In this document: in pieces, positions 58,936 to 64,000 of the stretch | Layout of the letters: every line of letters starts with the position of its first letter | How positions within the stretch are numbered: the first letter of the stretch is position 1 | NCBI RefSeq assembly: GCF_007035645.1 | Contig: NZ_AP019632.1 | Span: 3,286,001 to 3,350,000, forward strand | Length of the DNA: 64,000 bases | Direction: 5' to 3' | From: Enterobacter asburiae | GTDB taxonomy: Bacteria > Pseudomonadota > Gammaproteobacteria > Enterobacterales > Enterobacteriaceae | The notes under the pieces: model-generated | Database searches by the model: none | What the model was told of the DNA's origin: nothing | What the model saw: the letters and a program-made list of their open reading frames with translations, nothing else | Program-made: the position numbers and the translations under genes

Positions 58936-59436
58936 ATGTCACTACCCGCTTACCTATTTCTCTACGATGAGCACGGAATGCTCATACAGGGCGACTGTAT
59001 GATGCCAGGTCGAGAAGGTGCTATAGAAATCATGAACAGCAGTTACGGCATAAAACAAGCCGTCGATAGCCATACCGGAAATATGACCGGAACAAGACAG
59101 CATGGTCCGGTTACTCTGCATAAGCAATTAGATAAAGTGAGTCCTTATCTTGCTGTTGTCGCTTGCGAAGGAAGACGCCTGCAAAAAGCAATTATTAAAT
59201 ATTATGAAATTGTTGAAGCGGGAGCGGAAACAGAGATCTACACCATCACACTTGATAGCGTGGTAATCTCATCTCTGGATTTCACGCATGTATACTATCC
59301 GGGCAGCTCTGCGCCTAACATGCATGAAGTGGTAGGCTTACGATTCCGTGGTATTCAATGGAATTATCTCAAGGGCAATATTATTTATGATGATTTATGG
59401 ATGAAACCTGCGCAGAAAGAAAAAACTAGAGCATAA
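58936..59436 (+). CDS. hcp: Hcp-family type VI secretion tube protein
   Basis: This 166-aa Hcp-type protein starts MSLPAYLFLYDEHGMLIQGD, a hallmark of this enterobacterial Hcp group, with GREGAIEIMNSSYGIKQAVDS further on. Hcp forms hexameric rings of the secretion tube and carries small effectors inside. ATG 58936 is chosen because AGGAG sits 7 bases upstream; an ATG at 58930 is too close. No other type VI gene is present in this window, so this is an orphan hcp linked to a putative effector-immunity pair. Confidence 0.85.
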   Translation: MSLPAYLFLYDEHGMLIQGDCMMPGREGAIEIMNSSYGIKQAVDSHTGNMTGTRQHGPVTLHKQLDKVSPYLAVVACEGRRLQKAIIKYYEIVEAGAETEIYTITLDSVVISSLDFTHVYYPGSSAPNMHEVVGLRFRGIQWNYLKGNIIYDDLWMKPAQKEKTRA

Positions 59437-59485
59437 CTATCCTGATTGATCTAATAAAATATTAATATATGTGGTTGCTCAAAGC

Positions 59486-59510
59486 GCGATCCTGGCATTC
59501 CCAGGATCGC
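59486..59510. other. Perfect hairpin between hcp and symE
   Basis: GCGATCCTGG / CCAGGATCGC (10 bp, 5-base loop) lies between convergent genes. There is no clear U-tract on either strand, so its terminator activity is uncertain. Confidence 0.55.
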
Positions 59511-59520
59511 CTCGTGATGT

Positions 59521-59976
59521 TTACCGCTCCCCTTTTCCACTTTCGTTCACTGGCAAATCCCCCGTATCAATTAACGCTCCCGGAAACGTCTCCAGCCACT
59601 TCATCATTTTCAGCTTATTTGTATACGTTGCGCTGACGCCTTCCAGACAGCCCCACAGCTCACGGGAATTTTGCGGCGTAATCACAATACAATCCGGCAT
59701 CACGCGGATCTTCACGGCTATTCCTGCTTTAAACCCTGCGCGGGTTAACCACGCGCCGGTTAACGGCAGATAGTTTCGCTCCATTCGGGTATAAAGTTCA
59801 ACACAGGCGGAACCCGCCTCTCCTCTTTCATGAAGATACGCAGAGTGAACCGGCTCGTCATGCAACGCCCGGATGCGTTTTTTGCGTAGCTTCTCGCGAT
59901 TTTCTTGCTGAATCTCTAGATCTGCATTTTCTGTTTGGGCAATAGCCCGCTCTGGCATAGAATTCTTCGCAGCCAT
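59521..59976 (-). CDS. symE: SymE-type toxin
   Basis: This 151-aa protein has the SymE/AbrB-like core MERNYLPLTGAWLTRAGFKA to VKIRVMPDCIVITPQ at about 65-105. SymE is an SOS-induced protein of a type I toxin-antitoxin system that reduces RNA and protein synthesis; recent work on relatives suggests nucleoid or DNA effects. ATG 59976 has AGGAG 6 bases upstream. The N-terminal 50 residues are long and charged. A candidate antisense RNA overlaps the start and ribosome site, and a LexA-like box lies upstream. Confidence 0.75.
   Translation of the reverse strand: MAAKNSMPERAIAQTENADLEIQQENREKLRKKRIRALHDEPVHSAYLHERGEAGSACVELYTRMERNYLPLTGAWLTRAGFKAGIAVKIRVMPDCIVITPQNSRELWGCLEGVSATYTNKLKMMKWLETFPGALIDTGDLPVNESGKGER
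59935..59963 (+). promoter_or_regulatory. Promoter of the symE antisense RNA
   Basis: TTGGGC, a 17-base spacer and TAGAAT on the plus strand, inside the 5' part of symE. The start would be at about 59971. Confidence 0.6.
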
Positions 59977-60051
59977 AATCAACTCCTGTTTAGTTGTTTG
60001 TGGTTAGCGGTATGGAGGTGGTCGCACACCTTTGTACCGCGATTCCTTTTT
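59971..60051 (+). ncRNA. symR: SymR-like antisense RNA
   Basis: A promoter at 59935-59963 and a terminator ending near 60051 define an RNA of about 80 bases antisense to the symE start codon and ribosome site (59974-59987). E. coli SymR is about 77 bases and blocks symE translation in the same way. Sequence identity to SymR was not checked; the identification rests on position, orientation and signals. Confidence 0.6.
60007..60051 (+). terminator. Terminator of the symE antisense RNA
   Basis: GCGGTA / TACCGC flanks an inner AGGTG / CACCT stem and is followed by GATTCCTTTTT on the plus strand. Confidence 0.65.
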
Positions 60052-60102
60052 GTTGCCTTTTTACATATCTTTCCAGATCTCAGTGCTGGGTTAATTTCGG
60101 CC

Positions 60103-60129
60103 ATTATACTTCCATGTATAAATACACAG
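60103..60129 (-). promoter_or_regulatory. symE promoter region with LexA-like box
   Basis: On the minus strand a perfect TATAAT -10 (complement of 60103-60108) is overlapped upstream by ATGT-N8-ACAG (60114-60129), close to the LexA consensus CTGT-N8-ACAG with an AT-rich centre. E. coli symE is repressed by LexA, so this placement is expected. Confidence 0.5.
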
Positions 60130-60297
60130 GGAATTAAAATAAGGGGAATTTGATAAATGCGAGGTAACTCGAGGAATAATAATCTTGAGGTGAAAATCTT
60201 TTTAAATATTATGTGAATAAATTAGTCAATACAACACCATTCATGAATGATATAGTTAGATGCGTTAAGAGGGCAAAAATCGCCGTCTTGCGTTAGA

Positions 60298-60525
60298 CTA
60301 ACGATACTTTTGAGAGAAATTAGACTTAACAACACGACTTATGTAGCTATTAAGTCCATGACCAGCATGAGCTAATTGCTGCATCTTTGCCACTACAGCG
60401 AGCCCGGGCTTACTGGTATCGTAAACATATTTCCATCCATCTCTGAAGTGAACAGTGATTGAATCGTTAGTTGTTTCATAAAAAACGACTCCAGAATCGC
60501 CACCCTTGTTTGCATAAACTGGCAA
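60298..60525 (-). CDS. KTSC-like small protein
   Basis: This 75-aa protein carries the region SGVVFYETTNDSITVHFRDG followed by WKYVYD, resembling the KTSC domain, then AHAGHGLNSYISRVVK. The start is TTG with GAGGA 7 bases upstream. It lies alone in the AT-rich island. The function of such small proteins is unknown. Confidence 0.6.
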   Translation of the reverse strand: MPVYANKGGDSGVVFYETTNDSITVHFRDGWKYVYDTSKPGLAVVAKMQQLAHAGHGLNSYISRVVKSNFSQKYR

Positions 60526-60877
60526 TTTGTTATCCTCATTTAATTGCAGTGAAATTTACTGCCAGTCAGTTATATGCTTTATGCTAATGATATTTATTGT
60601 AGTTGATCGCACTTTCTGTTTTTTAATGCTATAAGCAATAAGCGTTCATTAATTATTCAAAAAGCCCCTTCCGGATAACTATTTAAAAACTCCAATTAAT
60701 TGTGAGATCCCCCCCAAAAAAACAAATTCATTCCCATAAAAAATGAGTTATGCCATCAATATAAATTATTGATATAAATACACCAATACAAACTTTTCAC
60801 ACATTTTCAAAAATAACGGGGCCAAAGTTTAAACACTCAGCCCCCGCTACCTAACCTTTATGATGCTCATCTAGACA
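60526..60877. other. AT-rich gene-free DNA before betT
   Basis: About 350 bases with very low GC. Apart from a terminator-like hairpin at 60809-60846 I see no gene, RNA or repeat. Confidence 0.5.
60809..60846 (-). terminator. Terminator after betT
   Basis: On the minus strand CGGGGGC / GCCCCG closes a 17-base loop and is followed by TTATTTTTG. The stem has a single mismatch or bulge. Confidence 0.6.
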
Positions 60878-62911
60878 TCAAACATCCGGGAACATCACGC
60901 TATTCCCCGGCGCTTCCCTGTGCAGATGGATAAAGTTCAGGTGCCGTTCATACTGGTCCAGAATGTCCGTAATCACCTGCTCCTTGCTGTAGTCCATCAA
61001 ATCATTCCCCTGGCTCCCTTCCAGCAGGAAGGTTTCCAGCCGGTAGTAGGTCGATTTCCCGCTGCGCGCCCGGTAGGTAAACCCGGGTACCGAATACTGC
61101 TGCGGCCAGATCTGATAAACAAAGTTCTGCTCGTCGCCCATGTGCACCAGCAGATCCAGGTGCCCCAGGGTCTCGCCCTCCTCCGGCGGCAGGTTTTTCA
61201 GCTCCACGTACGCACCGCGCAGCTTCAGCTCCTGCGCGACCTCTTCCATCGCCGGGAAGCAGACCGTCTCCATCATCTGTTTGGTGTAGCGCGTGCCCGG
61301 GTAGTTCATCAGGCGCGAGAGACGTTTCTTCCAGCTCAGCCGGTCCTGCGCGCCCATCGGACGCGGCGCGGTGTCGCGGCTGGCGCTGACGCGGCGGTAG
61401 TCTTCCACCTTGAGCGATTTATACAGCCCGGCCATCACGAAGAAGATGACGAAGCTGAACGGCAGGCCCATGATCACCGTGGTGTTCTGCAGCGCCGAAA
61501 TGCCGTTGGTCATCAGCATGCCGAGCGTCAGCAGGCCAATGGCGATGGACCAGAAGATGCGTAGCCAGTTTGGCGCATCGCTGTTGATATCTTTGAGCTT
61601 CGAGGTGAAGTTGCCCAGCACTAGCGCGCCGGAATCCGCCGAGGTGACGTAGAACAGCAGGCCGGTGATGGTCGCCACGGAGGCGCTAAAGGTAAACGCC
61701 GGGTACTGCGCCAGCAGGCTGTAGAAGCCGCGCTCCGGGTGCGCCATCGCTTCCTGCGCGAAGGTGGCATTGCCGTGGATGATCTCATGCAGCGCGCTGT
61801 TGCCGAAAATCGACAGCCACAGCAGGGTAAAGGTGAACGGGATTATCAGCGTGCCCATCACGAACTGGCGGATGGTGCGGCCACGCGAAATACGCGCCAG
61901 GAACAGGCCGACAAACGGCGACCACGCCACCCACCACGCCCAGAAGAACAGCGTCCAGTTGTTCATCCACTCTACCGGGCGGTCGAAAGCGAAGCTGTTC
62001 AGCGTCATGCCCATAAAGCGGTTTACGTAGTCGCCCACGTTGAGCACTAGGGCATTGAGCAGGAACGAGGTATCGCCCATAAACAGCACGAACAGGATCA
62101 GGCCTAGCGCCAGCGCCACGTTCAGCTCGGAGAGCACGCGGATGCCTTTATCCACGCCCGACGTCACCGAAATGGTGGCGATAATCACCGACAGCGCTAT
62201 CAGCGCCGCTTTGGCCGCCATCGAATCCGGGATATCAAACAGCACACTCAGCCCGTAGTTGAGCTGCACCACGCCAATCCCGAGCGTTGTCGCAATACCG
62301 AAGATGGTGCCGATCACCGCCGCGATATCAACGCTGTGGCCAATCGGGCCGTTAATCTTTTTACCGAAGATCGGGTACAGCGCGGAGCGGATGGTGAGAG
62401 GCAAATTATAACGATAGCTAAAGTATCCGAGCGCCATGCCCATCAGGGCGTACATCGACCAGCCCGTCAGGCCGTAGTGGAACAGCGTCCAGACCATCGC
62501 CTGGCGCGCGGCCTCCATCGTCTGCCCTGCCCCTTCCGGCGGCTGCATATACTGCGTGACCGGTTCCGCCACGGAGAAGAACATCAGGTCAATGCCGATG
62601 CCCGCGGCAAACAGCATCGCGGCCCAGCTCAGCAGGCTGAATTCGGGCTTGGACTGCTCAGGCCCGAGCTTCACCGAACCGAAGCGCGAGCAGGCGATGC
62701 AGACCACGAAGACGATATAGAGCGTCGCGGCCAGCAGATAGTACCAGCCGAAGGTCTTCGACACCCAGTTCAGGGTGCGCCCAATCCACTCGGCAGAAAA
62801 ATCACGAAAGAAGATGGTCGTCAGGGAAAACAACAAAATCAGCCCGGCGGACGTATAAAAAACGACCGGGTTGATTTTGTCTTTTTCTCTGTCTTGTGAA
62901 AGGTCTGTCAT
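60878..62911 (-). CDS. betT: High-affinity choline transporter BetT
   Basis: BetT is a BCCT-family proton-driven choline symporter for osmoprotection. The protein is 677 aa, as in E. coli, with about twelve transmembrane helices and a long cytoplasmic C-terminal tail (about residues 510-677) that senses osmotic stress. The BCCT substrate-helix segment WTLFFWAWWVAWSPFVGLFLARIS is present. GGGGA precedes the ATG. It is divergent from betI. Confidence 0.96.
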   Translation of the reverse strand: MTDLSQDREKDKINPVVFYTSAGLILLFSLTTIFFRDFSAEWIGRTLNWVSKTFGWYYLLAATLYIVFVVCIACSRFGSVKLGPEQSKPEFSLLSWAAMLFAAGIGIDLMFFSVAEPVTQYMQPPEGAGQTMEAARQAMVWTLFHYGLTGWSMYALMGMALGYFSYRYNLPLTIRSALYPIFGKKINGPIGHSVDIAAVIGTIFGIATTLGIGVVQLNYGLSVLFDIPDSMAAKAALIALSVIIATISVTSGVDKGIRVLSELNVALALGLILFVLFMGDTSFLLNALVLNVGDYVNRFMGMTLNSFAFDRPVEWMNNWTLFFWAWWVAWSPFVGLFLARISRGRTIRQFVMGTLIIPFTFTLLWLSIFGNSALHEIIHGNATFAQEAMAHPERGFYSLLAQYPAFTFSASVATITGLLFYVTSADSGALVLGNFTSKLKDINSDAPNWLRIFWSIAIGLLTLGMLMTNGISALQNTTVIMGLPFSFVIFFVMAGLYKSLKVEDYRRVSASRDTAPRPMGAQDRLSWKKRLSRLMNYPGTRYTKQMMETVCFPAMEEVAQELKLRGAYVELKNLPPEEGETLGHLDLLVHMGDEQNFVYQIWPQQYSVPGFTYRARSGKSTYYRLETFLLEGSQGNDLMDYSKEQVITDILDQYERHLNFIHLHREAPGNSVMFPDV

Positions 62912-62976
62912 CCAGTATCCCCACTGTTTTTGTAACTATTAAAATCCAAATCCGCAACAATTAAGACACATTTTAT

Positions 62977-62990
62977 ATTGAACGTCCAAT
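62977..62990. promoter_or_regulatory. BetI operator candidate
   Basis: ATTGAACGTCCAAT is an imperfect palindrome in the divergent betT/betI region, as expected for the BetI repressor, which is released by choline. Confidence 0.55.
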
Positions 62991-63039
62991 CAAAAACCGC
63001 TTTAATGTATTACCAACGCTGATGAATGGAGTGGCAAAA

Positions 63040-63627
63040 ATGCCCAAAGTGGGGATGCAGCCGATCCGGCGCAGGCAGCTTATCGACGCCACGCTGGAAG
63101 CAATAAATGAAGTGGGAATGCACGACGCGACGATCGCGCAGATCGCCCGTCGGGCGGGCGTTTCCACGGGGATCATCAGTCACTACTTCAAAGACAAAAA
63201 CGGTCTGCTGGAAGCGACCATGCGCGACATTACCGGCCAGCTGCGCGACGCGGTTTTGAGCCGCTTACGCGCCCTGCCGGACGGCAGCGCGGAGCAACGC
63301 CTGCAGGCCATTGTCGGCGGCAATTTTGATGAAACCCAGACCAGCGGCGCGGCAATGAAGGCCTGGCTGGCCTTCTGGGCGAGCAGCATGCACCAGCCGA
63401 TGCTCTACCGCCTGCAGCAGGTGAGCAGCCGTCGCTTGTTGTCAAACCTGGTGTACGAGTTCCGCCGTGAGCTGCCGCGCGAACAGGCTGAAGAGGCGGG
63501 CTACGGCCTGGCGGCCCTGATCGACGGGCTGTGGCTGCGCGCCGCGCTGAGCGGCAAGCCGCTGGATAAGCCCCTGGCGCAGTCGCTCACCAGCCACTTT
63601 ATCAGCCAGCATTTACCGACCGAATAA
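63040..63627 (+). CDS. betI: Choline-responsive repressor BetI
   Basis: BetI is a TetR-family repressor of the bet genes, derepressed by choline. It is 195 aa, as in E. coli, with an N-terminal helix-turn-helix (about residues 25-50, [20 protein letters not shown]). The ATG at 63040 has GGAG upstream; an in-frame ATG at 63022 is unsupported. It is followed by betB after 13 bases. Confidence 0.96.
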   Translation: MPKVGMQPIRRRQLIDATLEAINEVGMHDATIAQIARRAGVSTGIISHYFKDKNGLLEATMRDITGQLRDAVLSRLRALPDGSAEQRLQAIVGGNFDETQTSGAAMKAWLAFWASSMHQPMLYRLQQVSSRRLLSNLVYEFRRELPREQAEEAGYGLAALIDGLWLRAALSGKPLDKPLAQSLTSHFISQHLPTE

Positions 63628-63640
63628 CCGAGGAGAATTT

Positions 63641-64000
63641 ATGTCCCGAATGGCAGAACAGCAGCTTTATATCAATGGTGGTTATACCTCCGCCACCAGC
63701 GGTCGCACCTTCGAGACCATCAACCCGGCCAACGGTGAAGTTCTGGCGAGCGTACAGGCCGCCGGGCGCGAAGACGTGGACCGCGCAGTCGAAAGCGCAA
63801 AACGCGGACAAAAAATCTGGGCGGCGATGACCGCCATGGAGCGTTCGCGCGTTCTGCGTCGCGCCGTTGATATCCTGCGCGAGCGCAACGACGAGCTGGC
63901 GAAGCTGGAAACCCTCGACACCGGTAAAGCGTATTCCGAAACCTCCACCGTCGACATCGTCACCGGCGCGGACGTGCTGGAGTACTACGCGGGGCTGATC
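63641..64000 (+). CDS. betB: Betaine aldehyde dehydrogenase, 5' part
   Basis: BetB oxidises betaine aldehyde to glycine betaine with NAD(P)+. The first 120 residues are in the window and nearly match E. coli BetB ([20 protein letters not shown]). AGGAG stands 7 bases before the ATG. The gene continues beyond the right edge. Confidence 0.95.
   Translation, partial: MSRMAEQQLYINGGYTSATSGRTFETINPANGEVLASVQAAGREDVDRAVESAKRGQKIWAAMTAMERSRVLRRAVDILRERNDELAKLETLDTGKAYSETSTVDIVTGADVLEYYAGLI

Noticed and set aside
57865..60877. Prophage or insertion sequence in the AT-rich island
   Set aside because: No integrase, transposase, terminal inverted repeats or tRNA-adjacent attachment site seen; hcp alone is type VI-like rather than phage.

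Overview
The window reads as the chromosome of an Enterobacteriaceae member close to Enterobacter, by inference from protein similarity and gene order only. Coding DNA is GC-rich. The backbone follows the Escherichia coli order mrdA-mrdB-rlpA-dacA-ybeD-lipB-ybeF-lipA-tatE-ybeM-crcB-cspE-pagP-dcuC-rna-rnk-ybdR-uspG-ahpF-ahpC-ybdO-ybdN-ybdM-ybdL-ybdH-ybdD-cstA-ent/fep, read in reverse. A methionine-salvage cluster of the kind known from Klebsiella and Enterobacter is inserted. No tRNA, rRNA, CRISPR array, insertion sequence or prophage was seen.

Layout. 1-8.0 kb: cell elongation and peptidoglycan genes (mrdA 3' end, mrdB, rlpA, dacA), then lipoic acid genes (ybeD, lipB, a LysR regulator, lipA). 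8.0-16.9 kb: tatE, a nitrilase, the fluoride channel, a 28-aa membrane peptide, cspE, pagP, dcuC, RNase I, a flavoprotein, rnk behind a promoter plus terminator leader, a 29-aa membrane peptide, ybdR and uspG. 16.9-22.7 kb: ahpCF, a candidate structured RNA, a LysR regulator and the ybdN-ybdM pair. 22.7-28.8 kb: ybdL, mtnBCD, a START-like protein and divergent mtnA/mtnK, with tandem MetJ boxes at both divergent promoters. 28.8-36.7 kb: an LVIVD propeller protein and a ribose-type ABC importer, then hcxA, an SDR and a RelE-type toxin-antitoxin pair.

36.6-57.9 kb: ybdD-cstA followed by the complete enterobactin locus. It covers synthesis (entCEBAH, entF, ybdZ, entD), export (entS), outer-membrane uptake (fepA), periplasmic and inner-membrane transport (fepB, fepDGC) and iron release (fes). 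It is arranged around three divergent promoters, each with a Fur-type site. 57.9-60.9 kb: an AT-rich accessory island with a putative HExxH metallopeptidase, a small lipoprotein and an orphan Hcp (a type VI secretion effector/immunity-like set), a SymE-type toxin with a candidate antisense RNA and a LexA-like box, and a KTSC-like small protein. 60.9-64 kb: betT divergent from betI-betB, the choline to glycine betaine osmoprotection genes; betB runs off the window.

Two dispersed repeat families punctuate the spaces between genes: a CCCTCTCCC-type hairpin element with six copies or derivatives, and REP/BIME palindromes. Functional names rest on recognised sequence similarity and motifs; regulatory sites are pattern matches made by eye.
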